Positions 11,340 through 23,600 of a stretch of 64,000 nt of DNA are shown piece after piece. Within the stretch, counting starts at the first letter, position 1. Each line of letters begins with the position of its first letter. Source of the DNA: Leptodontidium sp. MPI-SDFR-AT-0119 (Eukaryota > Ascomycota > Leotiomycetes > Helotiales > Leptodontidiaceae); the NCBI GenBank assembly GCA_020726505.1, contig JAHLEZ010000013.1, positions 1,550,001 through 1,614,000 on the forward strand, in the 5' to 3' direction. A program made the translations under genes and the position numbers. The notes beneath the pieces are model-generated. The model was not told the origin of the DNA, did not search any database, and worked only from the letters and a program-made list of their open reading frames with translations.

Positions 11340-12512
11340 CTAGGAGTTCGTTCGTGGCTGACCTCCCTGCGTCGTGTATGTGACGGTGGTTGAACTCGTT
11401 CCATAATCAACACCAACGCGGAAACGAGCAAGTTGTCTAGAGTCTGCTCTGGCTAGAGTCATAGAGGCTGGGACGATTCTGGCGCGGGGAGTAAGGCTGG
11501 ATCGTGAGAGGAATGGTGCACCCGTTGTACTAGACGAAGATGATGGAGCTGCTCTCGAGAATGGCGAGCTTGTGGAGCTTGTTGGAGCTGGTGGTCTCGC
11601 AACAAATAGAGGATTGGTACTTCTCGTTAAGCCATGGGAGGATGTTGATGAGCCAATCTGCGCATCTTCCAGTTGGCGATTGTTGTCCTCGATATGTTGT
11701 CGAACGACATTGTGCAGGGCTTCTGGGATTTGTGACCACTGACCCATTCTCGCCGCGTTCAGAAGTCTGGATGGCATAGGTGAATTCTCGACCGCAGGTC
11801 TTGTACCTGGAATATTGGCATTTGGAGAAAGGTCCGCAGGTATATATGGGATAACCCCTGATTCAGCAGCTTCTTTTAGCCACTGTTCCCATGCCTCATC
11901 CATTACTGTATCGTTGCCAGCTTCCCGTAGAGCAGCATTAGCTCGCAGCTGCTCATTCAGTGCTACGCCTACACTCTGAATCTCCACATCCGAATCGTCG
12001 ATATCCTCGTCCATTTCGTTCTCAGCCTCATTATCCTCAGTCTCCTCGTCTTCCTGAATATCCTCCATATCCTCAACATCAGCACGTTGTGCTTGTGGGG
12101 TAATAGCGACGCGTAGATGTGGTGGAACCCAGTCGGAAATCCCATCGGACGTAGTATCTCGAATCACAATTCCCTGTTCCCGCTCAAATCGTTCCTTTGC
12201 CCAACGTGTGCCCTCCCATTTTGTCAAGCTCGCAATTTCGTGTCTCGTCAGCCCAACACCATCAAAAGCGCGGAAAAGTCTTCGATGCCATGGGTAACGG
12301 GAAAGTCGCACTCGGTGTGGCTGGTATGAGTAATCGAGACCTGGATACTTTGCTTCCTGGGATGATAGATGGCCGTAGAAAGCTTGTGTCTCGAGACGGA
12401 CTTCAGGAACGAGTTGTCGTTGGAGTAAGCCCTGGAAATTCTGCGGATCCGTGGATTTTGGTTTGGGGAACATAAACTCGTAAACGAGCTGATCGACTGC
12501 CGGCCCCTTCAT
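11340..12512 (-). CDS. Fungal protein of unknown function with acidic central region
   Basis: This is a single frame of 390 residues from the ATG at 12512 (MKGPAVDQLVYEF). The frame stays open upstream to a stop near 12620 without another ATG, and the 27 upstream codons look protein-like, so an upstream exon joined near 12560-12600 is possible. Residues 60-140 contain the best conserved-looking part (YPWHRRLFRAFDGVGLTRHE, WAKERFEREQGIVIRD). Residues 150-200 are strongly acidic, and residues 285-370 are serine- and alanine-rich. The last 25 residues carry RVGVDYGTSSTTVTYTT, which resembles the first phosphate-binding strand of Hsp70/actin-type ATPases, but the rest of such a domain is absent. 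I do not recognise the family. The gene has an unusually long upstream non-coding region. Confidence 0.7.
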   Translation of the reverse strand: MKGPAVDQLVYEFMFPKPKSTDPQNFQGLLQRQLVPEVRLETQAFYGHLSSQEAKYPGLDYSYQPHRVRLSRYPWHRRLFRAFDGVGLTRHEIASLTKWEGTRWAKERFEREQGIVIRDTTSDGISDWVPPHLRVAITPQAQRADVEDMEDIQEDEETEDNEAENEMDEDIDDSDVEIQSVGVALNEQLRANAALREAGNDTVMDEAWEQWLKEAAESGVIPYIPADLSPNANIPGTRPAVENSPMPSRLLNAARMGQWSQIPEALHNVVRQHIEDNNRQLEDAQIGSSTSSHGLTRSTNPLFVARPPAPTSSTSSPFSRAAPSSSSSTTGAPFLSRSSLTPRARIVPASMTLARADSRQLARFRVGVDYGTSSTTVTYTTQGGQPRTNS

Positions 12513-15500
12513 CTTGCAGATTTGTGTTTGTTCGTGCTGGAGACGTCGTGGCCTCAGAACTTGAGGTCTTTCTGAGGCGGCGTAGAGGGGCACAGTGAGA
12601 CTGCGCAGACGGTGAGATCAGAAGCTGTTCACAATCCTTGGAGGCTGATGTGGGGCGTCTCGAAATTAGAAATCCGCGACGTGGTTGTGGTCGTGTTCGT
12701 CCGTGCCTGGACAGGATATCGCTGGAAGCGGATGCGGTGGTGGGGGAGAATGCTTCCAGTAGGGAGACACCAGTCGCAGCCCTCGAGAACGAGATCCAAA
12801 CCTGGATGTAGATGGATGTTTATTCGCAGAGTGTGGAATGAGAAGATGTTGAGTGGTGTGAGTAAGACGTAGAGACTCGAGAGAAGTTTATATGGTGGGT
12901 TGATTGACTCGGCGTCCCTTCTCGAACAGTGAATTCCTCAGCTCCGAGTCCGGGTATGGATCAACAATGATTCACAGCCACCAGTATGGAAAGAATCGGT
13001 CCCGGATTGGGAGTCGAATTCGTCAATTCTGCAGACTCCAGTCCAGCTCCAGTTGTAGTACCAATTTCTCGTCGCGTCCGGTAACAAGAGTAGTCAGGTC
13101 GGGTTGTACAAGATTCCAGACAAGATTGGCCTTTTCGTATAGCCAGCCAGCCAACAAGAACTCCGGTCCCTTCCTTATATGTGCGTCTGCGTCGTTCACG
13201 TCCTTCCTTCCTTCTCTTCAATGCCCGTCCGTCCGTCGTATTCCTCCAGTTGGTGTAACAGAGACCTCACCTCTCACAGACTGCTGCGAATGCAGATGCA
13301 GGAATCGAGGAACTTCCAGGAGCGGGCTTCGCCCTTTTCAATATCAATGCGTGTGGCGTGGAAGGGGAGGAAGGCAGAGCATGGAGGGGCAGACTCGGAA
13401 TCCGTAGGAAGAGGACGGAGGACGAGAGGTCGTGGGATGTGGTCGTTACAGTAGGTCGCAGGTTGGGTTGCGTCGTGTTGAGTTGTGGTGGTGTGGTATG
13501 GTATGGTATTGGTAGTGGGTTGCGGTGAGTTGGTGCTGGTCGGTCAAGTCAAGTGGTGAGCGTCGAATAGAGTTGAGTTGAGTTGAGTCGAGTCGTGAAA
13601 TTGTCGAGGAGGCCAGACCAGACCACCTGCAGCGAGAGTCGGAGGAAGTGGGATGGACAGGATGATGAATGGTTGGGATAGAAGGGAGGGAGGAGTGGAG
13701 TGGATTTGACAACAGGATCGATGGGATAGGACAGGACAGGACAGGATGAGATGGGTCAGGATCAGATGCCGGGATGTGATGTGATGTGATGTGATATGAT
13801 ATGATAGATGGGATTGTAAATCCACGCCACTAACTAACAAAAGAAAGGAATAGTCTGGAAGGGTATTTCGTGATGTAATGAGTGTTATGATTTAGAAAGT
13901 AAAAGAGAAGCAACCAAAGGAAAGTCAAATTGTTATTTGCTTTGCTTTGCCTCAATCCTTTCTATTCCTATTGGCAAGCTGATAGATAGTTTTCCCTCGC
14001 TTTAATCTTCAATCAGCCAAACTGTTACAAAACCCTCGGGTCATGAAGATCCAGGTCGAGATCCATTGAGATGAAGATCCAGATCCATCCAGATTCAGAT
14101 CCTTGCCGTGATCCGTACCACCCGCTTCTCCTCTACCCGGCACAATGCGGTAAGGTATTTATTTATTTTTCGGTGCCTGTCCTGTCCTGCTTTGCTTTGC
14201 CTTGCTTGCCTCCCATCATCTCGCCTGATCTCACACCCTGAGTAATTCCAGTCCAATCAATGCGAATGCGAACCCTTCCTCACTTCCCTCACACCTCCAT
14301 CCCCCTCACAATCAAATCCAGCTCACCTCACCACCGCAGCACGAGTCAAACCAATCATCTTCACCACCCTCCATAAAACCACGACATATCCAATCCCAAA
14401 CTTCCCAACCCTCCCGAGTCGTGAATCGAAAACCAATGAATGCACTTTCTCACTACTGCAACTCCACGGAAGGAGATCCTCAGAGCTGGATGCAGCGACC
14501 AATGGATTACGAGAGATGCCTTCTGTTCGATATGTACTTACAATTCTCTAATACGAAGATTGATTGGCCTGCCGGTTTTGAATAGTCTGATGCCTCCGGG
14601 AAGGGAGTTAAGGTTAAATCTTGATTTGCTTGCTTTCAGCTGATTGTGATGTTTGTTGGTTGGTTGGTCAGTTTGTGAGTTGGATGATGTTGATTGGGGA
14701 TGTTCGAGATTGGGCTCGAGTTAATCAAGTTGTTCAACTCAATACTCTCCTCTTGTGCTGTGTTAGACAGCCATACAAAATCTATCTATATCCCACCCTC
14801 ACTTCTTCAAGTATATAACAATATACGTGTCCGGCATCTATTGCCCATTCAATTAGCACCGTCCTGGCTTGCTCCCACCATTTCCCAGCTGTGTTCATTA
14901 CCAAATCCGCTACCGTATTGAACCCGCCATGGCTCCGTTGTCCAGGTACAGCTCATTACACCTGTCCCTCCTCACTCTCCAGCCCTACATACAGCGGAGG
15001 TACAAGCTCCATCTCTCGAGGGACCGAAAGTTCCTGTCTACCTATGATGACGATGCAGTAATACAGCTCTTATTAAGAAAGCCACGTCTGCTTACATTGA
15101 CCCACCACTACCTTCTCCTCCACCCACCAAAACCTAGGGATATCCCTTCTCGAAGCTCTAACTGAAAACTGTGCTTCGTACTGACAGCTCTTGTGGTCTG
15201 TGACCAAGTGACCACGTCGTCGTAGCCCTCAACAGGCAAAACATCCCTCTCCAAAAAGAATGATAAGTTGAAGTCGTTCTTCCATGGACGCTGGCCACGC
15301 ACGACCCACCAAACCTTTCATGAAGTCCAGGCATGTATCTATCAATCAATGCACATGACCAGCAAACTTACTAAATACTTACTTACTTCGGGAAATCAAC
15401 GGATGGTGCATGGAGATGCGACCACGTCTCACTCAGTTCATGATATCCAAAGAAATCTCCCTCTTACCTAGGTAAGGAGAAGTAGAAGTACCTTAGAAGT

Positions 15501-16567
15501 TGTCCGTATATGCAACCAGCGACACTTCATCAACCCACCCCACTTCACTTCACTCCCCTTCTACGAGTACCCCTCCATCCAGCAATCAATCCCTCCACCA
15601 TCAACACCACCAGCAAATCCCCCCTCCCTCCCAAGGAAAACAGTCCAAAATATCCTAAAAGTAACCTCAATAACAAACCCTCTCAGCCATCCACTCCCCT
15701 CTCAAAAATCTTCCCCATACTGTAACAAAGAAACCCCTCCCTCTCCACTACCTCCCACTCCCTCCGCACCAATCAACCACCACCCCACCACAAGCCTGAG
15801 ACCAGCGACCTCCCTCCAGCGACCACATCCCCAGCCCACCACCCACCTTCACCACGAAAGCCCATCCCAGATCCCCAGCCCCCTGAAGGAATCGCAATCT
15901 CGCTCGTGGCCTCCACCTCCAGGGTACGAAATTACGTGCTGCAGGATGACTCTGTAGCGGTCGCCCTGGTCGCCCGGCCTACTGTAGGGCTGGGCTGGGG
16001 GAGGCCAAAGAATTGGATGGTAATGAAATGTTGATTGGCCTGAGACGAAGAATAGGGAAGGGGAGAGAGAGAGGAGGGATGCGATGCCAACACATCACAT
16101 CACTACACTACAAGGTACCTTCACAAAGGTACTGACACACTACAGGTGGAAGGACGACTTACTGGCCCTGAAGTTCTGATACCTCACATATCCATACTAT
16201 GCTGTACACGTACGTATTCAGAGACGAGAGGATCTGTGAATAATCCGGGATGAGTTATGTAAGATAGCTATTAGACTACCATGAAGCCATATGCGCCAGT
16301 TGCAAACGTGAAATGCAAATCCCTGCGTATAATGCACCTTTCCATGCGATTTCATTCCGTCCCATTCCTTCCCTATCATGTATGCGCCTGGCTGTAGCAA
16401 GCAAAGCAAGTGAAAGCAAAAGCAAACCCCAGGGTATCTTAGACGCGAAATCCGTCCTGTATCCCATACGCCAGTTCCTATAAATGTGCATAGAAAAGCA
16501 AATCCGTATCTCATCATCTATCGTAACTCATCAGATGCAGCTTTGAAGTAAGTATGTCGAAGGACAT
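12513..16567. other. 4-kb intergenic region with microsatellites
   Basis: No convincing gene was found on either strand. The first kilobase is G-rich on the plus strand and may be leader sequence of the minus-strand gene ending at 11340. Positions 13470-13810 contain several short tandem repeats (separate entry). Positions 14040-14110 have irregular GATCCAG units. From 15500 to 15900 the sequence is C-rich with CCTCCA/CCACC units. Frames of up to 167 codons occur but have low-complexity translations. Confidence 0.5.
13480..13810. repeat. Cluster of pentanucleotide-type microsatellites
   Basis: Short tandem runs follow one another: GGTAT units near 13495, GAGTT units near 13570, GGACA units near 13728-13745 and GATGT units followed by GATAT near 13778-13806. 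Each run has three to five units. They share five-base periodicity but different sequence, so they look like independently slipped repeats in a region that is not coding. Confidence 0.75.
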
Positions 16568-19500
16568 CTACAACTCAATCTCCGGGTGAGTATGATTTCC
16601 AGCAACCGAAGTCAACGACACATCATGCCATCCACCATCTCTCGCAGCTTCGAAAGCTTCAGCACGATCTCTGATCCGCTCATCAGACACCTCTGAGTCC
16701 TGGGATTGCTCTCTTGCCTGTGACAGAACAATGTCTGTAGTAATTGGATTTGGTGCAGAGACCTCTACAATCAATATACCATCTTCGTCCATCTCATCAT
16801 CCATTTCATCATCTTCATCAGTCTCAGTTGGCATGTCTGACCCAAAAACATCTCTCCGGAGCTCGTAATGTGCATCGATGAGATTGCCGAAGTTTCTTTG
16901 CAGTCCAATATGTTGAGTCTGTAGCTCTCTGAACTTCGCCTCCCAATCAATCTCACTACTGGATCCTGATCCCGATTCCTCCTCCGACTCGGTCTCCATC
17001 AATTCCTCGTCGTCTATGAAGCTGTTGACTTCGTACTCTTCTTTAAAGTCATCTGCAGAGTCTTGGGAGTCGTATGCGGAGGAGTCGTAGTCAAGGCAAT
17101 CGCCGACGATTTCTTTCACGACTATCGAGTCGACAACAACTTCATCCATGTACTCGTCAAGAGCAATCTGCGGAATAAGCCCGACTCGGCCAGATGACTC
17201 CTCAATGTAAGGAGACCCAAATGCCCCTTGGTCACAATGTGTACAGCATCCTCTTTCACCGCCCCAGACTTCATGTTCACATGCCTTGCAGCGGAAGATT
17301 TCATCGACGGTGTCGAAGAATGTAAGAAGTTCAGTGTCTTCCGACTCTTCACTATCGGCTTCTGCACCAGGCGTGTCTGGATTATCATCATCAGATACAT
17401 CAGGGGAAATGGTGAACGGATTAGACCGTTGGCCTGCCAAATTGTCTGTTGGTGAAGACCCTGGGCCATCTCGACTCGAACGGGAACGCTTATGGTGTGA
17501 GTCTAAGTCGGTAACGCTCGATTTTCGACGAAGATTTGATGATCCGGCTGATTGGTCCTTCGCTAAAGACCTGGATGCCATATCTACTTGATTGCCATGT
17601 AAATCAAAAGGTCTCAGCTGGCCATGTTCATTGCGGTGGAATTCGACCTGGGGAAGATTTGGCGAAGGAATTTCATCCTTGACTGGCTCAGGTTGAAAGA
17701 GACCAGCTTTGCCATTGCGATCATTGATTCGTGATTCTGTGGCTCGGCCCTCATCGGCTTCCGCGGCCGAAGTTGCTTGAGACGGTCCTCTCTTTGGATA
17801 TGGGCTGACCGACTGTGCTGATAGCTGCGAACTCGCTGTTGTTTGCGACTGCACATCGATATGCCGGGCTTCGTAATCAGAAATCATCTTCTCCATCTCG
17901 CGGTCGTAACGGAATCTATGATCTGAGCATTGCTCACCAAAAAGCCCTTCAACACTCAGTCCCCCTAGAAGATATCAGCAAGTCTCAGTCAAATTAATTG
18001 GACTTTCTTACTTTCATGCCAGCGGTAGGGATCTTCGGTACACGGCCAAACGTCCTTGGGTTTGAATATCTTCAAGAGGTCACAAAGTTCCTCGTATGAA
18101 GAGTGCCGAGAGTAAGGGAAAGTAATGATCCTAGGGAGTGCTTGAGACTTTCCACCGTCCTGCGAAGTGATCAGATAATCCCGGCGTTCAGTGACCGCTC
18201 GGATAACAGCTGCTGCGAGCTGAGTCAGAGAGACATTACCATTTTCTTCATCCAATCCAAATTGTGCCAACGACAGAACTCTTCCTGGTGTGCGAAGAAC
18301 ATTGAATAGCAATTGTCTGACATCTTGTTTGATCAGATCGCTCGCGTCTGTGAAACTGTCTCTGTGTTACATACGATACTCCAAAGGTTCGCCGTAACTT
18401 ACAGAGTCATGAGCTGATCAATGTCAACGTTGTCATCAAACTCAACTTGAGGACATCCACTCAGATCATTCCCAGCTTGGACAACTGCTGGCTCTGCTTC
18501 TTCTGTCCCATCATCTCTCCGTCTGACGATTGGTTGGATCCATACGGTCTTCTCGTCCAATAGGGGACATTTGATACCCTTCTCACACGAATGCAATCGG
18601 ACATTAGGATCAGTCGTGAGGCATCCAGGTTGAAAGCCATTACCACAGGTATAGCCAGTCAAAGCAGCACCTTCGGGTATGTGAAAACTTGTAGGAGGTC
18701 CCTTCTTATCCGCAGTTTCTCCTCGTAGAGACTTGTAGACGCCGTAGGCGTACTTGCTGACATGAATCTAGATGAAAGTCAGAATCAAAAAGACAGCCTC
18801 GCACCATTTTTGGGTGTACCTGAGATTTGAGAGCTTTCGAAAGTGCCATCCAGACCTCTTCGTAACCATATGTCCAAGATGTGAAGTGAAAGACCGTATC
18901 TGGAGGGTATTTCGAAACCTTCCCCAAGAGCTCCTTCAACCCATCGGCCTTTGGGGGAAACGTGCGCGGCTCCGTGTTGCTGGTGTCAAGGTAGATGCAA
19001 TCAAGTGTCTTCAATCCCGATGTGTATTCGATCAACAAGGGGTTTCGCGTCAACGAATTGACAAACCATGGCTCGGATCTGATGTCGCCAGTGTACAGGG
19101 CGGCCGTTCCATTGAGTTCAAATACTGTATACATGTCAGACTTGGAATTTTGTGGGTCTGGGAGAACCTACAGAACATCACAGCTCCTGTGCAGTGATTC
19201 GCATCGAACAGTGTAACTTGTAGCTTGACTCCTGGCTTCAATTCGATTTCGGTTGGGGTCTCGAGTGGTATTGGCTTCTGCAAGAGTGTTAGTGACGCAA
19301 GATACACATCTGCGAGCACATACGAGTATCTTCTCAAGATGTCCGTATTGAACCTTTCGTGCTTCCAAAACTTTCGTCTCGTAGCCTATGCGATTCATCT
19401 TTGTCTCGAGTCGAAGAAGGATTTCTCTGGTTGCCGGGGAACAGTATATCCTGCACAGTATATTAGCGCTAGGTGCATTCGATTCCGAGGGGCTGGGGTA

Positions 19501-19712
19501 GCATACGGAGAGGTTCTCCACAGCTTCGACTCGAGACCTTGCAGATGGTCGCTGTGAACATGGCTGAGGAAACATACGCGAGGGTTCTGTAATCCTGCAG
19601 TATGGCGAAAATAATCAACTGCTAGGATATTAGCTATGCCACGCAGATTCTCCCTCGAACGCCCACCTCGAATGTCATCGAATCCTCCTATTACTCCTTT
19701 GAAGGTCGACAT
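16568..19712 (-). CDS. SNM1/Artemis-family DNA repair nuclease (metallo-beta-lactamase, beta-CASP)
   Basis: Eight exons are proposed: 19712-19667, 19621-19507, 19450-19324, 19277-19172, 19124-18820, 18767-18403, 18355-18012 and 17964-16568, giving 934 residues. All introns are 45-56 bp with GT/AG ends and keep frame. The first intron is a multiple of three without a stop, so reading through it would add 15 residues; removal gives the family-like DIRAVDYFR. The metal-binding HVHSDH is at residues 36-41, followed by YCSPATREIL, LFDANHCTGAVMF and LYTGDIR, the core motifs of SNM1/PSO2/Artemis enzymes. These enzymes cut or trim DNA ends in crosslink repair and end joining in the nucleus. The long C-terminal half is mostly acidic and disordered. 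It contains a compact zinc-binding-like CKACEHEV...CCTHC pattern near the middle. The C-terminal extension is longer than the catalytic region and has no recognised domain. Confidence 0.9.
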
Positions 19713-20693
19713 CTTGGCTGTGCTTGCGCCGAGTCAAACATGCTAGTCTGCGAATTCGTTGTTAAGAACCTTGTAGTCGCGAAGTCCGAATAACAATCGA
19801 TGCAGAGCAGGTCTTCCGTTTGACAGTTGGGATGGTTGATGTAAGTCCTCAGAAGGATGAATGAAGGAGAAGGAGGGGTCACGGATTGAATATTGATATC
19901 GCGGTTTCCGGAAACACGCTAAAACGGGCTACCACGTGACCGAATACTGTCAGGTATCATTCGAAAGTTTCCCCCGCTGTTTTATCTCCCCACCATAGAA
20001 AATCTCTCTTCTTCATCAGAACATTCCTAGGAATTCCACAATGCATTTATGTCTCGTTTCGCTGTCATTGAATTTCGTTGTTGTTCACCTCACACATTTC
20101 ACACCGAGGGGGTACTGTCTGTCTGCATGTGTCCTGCAAGTGCCTATTACTACATATGTCTTTCCAAGCCAGCCTTTTGCTTGCATTGCTGTATTCATTC
20201 ATTCCATCTTAGCTTCTAAAGTCACTCTGGATTTCTCATTTCCAATCGCGTGAAGGCCGTGGCTGCCAATCCGTCTCCTCTCGATAGATCTTCAGATTGT
20301 CTATCCCTGGCCAAGTCAACAGGTCAAGAACGACCAGGATGATGTCCTTGAAAAGGCTGGGTTCTTTAGGACAATCTCAAACCTCGTATACAGAGAATTG
20401 CGACATCGTGGTTTACAAACTGTGCTGCAAACTAAAAACTCACGTTTTCAGTTTGCCCTCTTGCTGGCCCCTTTTCTCCAGGTGGCTGGAACTTTGAAGC
20501 CTTGCATACAAGAAGCAGGGGTTGTTTGGTACCGGATAGTCAGCCAATCCTTGAACGAGGTGGCAATGTCACAGAATACGGCGTCACGCCTCCAAGCTCT
20601 GCTAGATTCGAGCTTCATGACATTTTTACATTCACTCAAAGCGCGATTCGACCGAGAAAGACAACCCGATAAGCTCTGGGAGAATTCCATTCA
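19713..20693. other. Divergent promoter region
   Basis: The stretch lies between the minus-strand nuclease and the plus-strand NACHT gene, so it should hold both promoters. Short frames occur at 20297-20697 but show no protein-like features. Confidence 0.5.
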
Positions 20694-23600
20694 ATGAAAT
20701 CCTCACGAACTAAGCGACTGTTTGATAAGGCGAAGGAAAAGGCACATCTTGTCACGTCATCTTTTAGAGCCTCGTCTCCTCTGGTGCCAGCGGATTCATC
20801 CTCTCGACTATCAGTGGAAGCAAATACGTCAAAACCACAACCAGATGTTAATCTTAGTGTCCCAAACGAGGTGCCTGCTACCACCTTCAACGATCTCCAA
20901 CCCGTTCGTGAGGTTTCTGAGTGTCTTGGACCGACCACAACACATGCATTGCCTGTAACCTCGTCTGCTTTGACGACAATTATTCCATCCTCCAAACCTC
21001 CAGGGGAGCCAGTCACTTATCTGCCGTCGCCAGTCGTCATTGATATCACATCCAACGAGACATCTCCCGCAAGCTCAAGCCATGTCCTGCGCACTCCGGA
21101 GGAAGTGCTATATTCTGAACCCGCTTCAGGACATCCACTGGTCATACCCTCGGGTGAGTCTATCGTAGCCTCCAGCACACTAGCATCTCCATCAACCAAA
21201 CCCCCAGAGAATCAGGCTTTCAATGATGCGATCGAGAGGATCACAAATCAACTTGATCCAACCGCAAAAGAAGCTTTCAAGAAAAGCTATGAGCGAATTT
21301 CGCCAGAGAAGACACTGGAAACGATCCGGGAGCTTGACAATTCTGATGCTACCTCGGGTGTGAGAACCGGTTCGAAAGCTCTTGGGCCAGCTATTGGAGT
21401 CCTCGATACAGTAATACGGAGTGTTTCCATCAGTATTCAGCAGAGCCCTGAAATCTCATCGCTTGTCGTGGGGGGTATACGTTTGGTCATCGATGTAAGT
21501 GAACGAAGCGTCTGCTAATCGAACCTAGACTTAGGTAACTTTTCGGCTAATCAATGAAGATAGCTTGTGGCCAAATTTGTACAGTTCTACAACAAATTAA
21601 GTCAGATGATCTGCCAAATGGTGGATTACCTGAAAGTTTTCTACCAATACAGTAAGCTCAGTCATGACACAGTCGTACACCAGGTAAGCTCCGTTCCGCA
21701 AATGATACTCACTACCGGGACCTCATCAACCCAAGGTCCAATTAAAATCACGTTTCTAATTGTTCTCAGGCTCTGGTAGATATATACGGAGATTTCCTTA
21801 CCTTCTGTGTTGAGTCTAGGCGAGTTTTCGTAGATCAACAGGGAGCTGTGAAGAGTGAGTGAGCATTTCGTGACCTGAAACCTCAAGAGATACAATTCCC
21901 TGCCGGCACAATCACTGACAACCAAATGTTTAGAATTCGGACAGTTTCGAACGTTTCTTCGGGTTCAATGGCAACCATTTGAAGAGAAGTTTGGGGAGAT
22001 CAAATCAAGCTTCGCTCATCATCTCGATGTTCTTATGAACTCCGCCCAAGCCATACAATTGGGAACCCTGAACGACCAATTTGCAGCTATCAGATTAGGG
22101 TTCAATGCATCCGAGACTGAGCGAATGCGTATTCAATCCAATGAACAAATCTCAGAGAGAAGACAGTTCCTGGAGTGGGTATCAGACATCAATTACGAGG
22201 AAACATTCAACGAAATCATCAAGAAGAAGCACCCAGGAACTGGGGAATGGCTTTTAGAACACAAAATCTTTCGGACCTGGGTTGAAAGCCCAGCAGCTTC
22301 ATTACTCTGGTGCCATGGAAAACGTGAGTACATCTTCCAATGTATGTTACTGCTACTGATCTGGATACAGCTGGTGCCGGTAAATCTGTACTCTCGTGAG
22401 TGATCCACCCTTGTACTCCCATGGCTTGTGCTTATTTCCCCCTAGATCTCTAGTCCTAGATCATGTCTCAAGTTTTGAGCTAAATGACCCAGAGACATGC
22501 GTCATTTTTGCCTATTACGGCTTTCAAACCCCCGAACGTCATCCATTGGTGAAATTGCTGGGGTTGTTTATTCGACAGCTTGCTTCCAAATTGAAGGAAG
22601 TTCCTCAAGACACATTGAAATTCTTCCAAACATACTATCGAGATGCCAAGACTCCGGATTCCGACGACTTGAATGTTCACTTCTTTGAGTGTTTACGTCA
22701 ATTTCCTTCTCAAGTTATCGTTGTATTCGACGGCCTTGACGAATGCGAGCCCGGCAGCCGGGAAGAAGTATTCGAATTTGTTGCACGATTGGTGAATAAT
22801 CAGTCCACATTGGTGAAAATATTCGTTACCAGTAGAAGGGAAGAAGACATCAAGGACGCCTTTGACGGATGCCCTGTGGTCGAAATTGATTCAAAACTCG
22901 TGAACGATGATATCCGAGTCTTTCTCCAGGGTGATATTGAACGACGAATCGGGAACAAGTCGCTAAAACTACGGAACCAAGACCTCAAAAAGACAATTTT
23001 AGACGTTCTGTCTTTCAAGGCTAATGGAATGTAAGGAAAGCTCAGCCACCAGAATCTTTATCCGTAACTGACTAAATAAGGTTTCTTTGGGCAAAACTTC
23101 AACTCGATTGGATTTGCAAGCAACGTGGCGACTCGGACATACTTGGGGAACTTGAATCCCTGCCGCCTGATCTCTACGGCACATATGATCGTATTCTCCA
23201 GCGAATCGAGCAGCGACCACCCAAGCAGCAAGAACTGGCCAGGAAAGCATTGATGTGGGTTTTTTACGCCAAAAGGCCGCTGGAACCCCAGGAACTAGTC
23301 CATGCATTGGCAATTCAAAATGGCATGACGCAAATCAAGGAGTTGAAAGATTTGGCTTACGACAAGGAGAATATCCTGAGTTGCTGTGGAGGCCTTCTTC
23401 TAGTGCTTGTCACCGGAGAGTATGATGACGAGCACATTCACCCAATTCATTACTCTGTTTTCGAATACTTCGGTAGCGTAACATCAAATATTCAACGGGA
23501 TTTACGAGTAAAGTACTTCACTACTGCCAGCCAAGCCCATTCCGAAATCGCAAGCTCCTGTATCGAATACATGCAGCTTGATGGAATCCGGGATAGCCCG

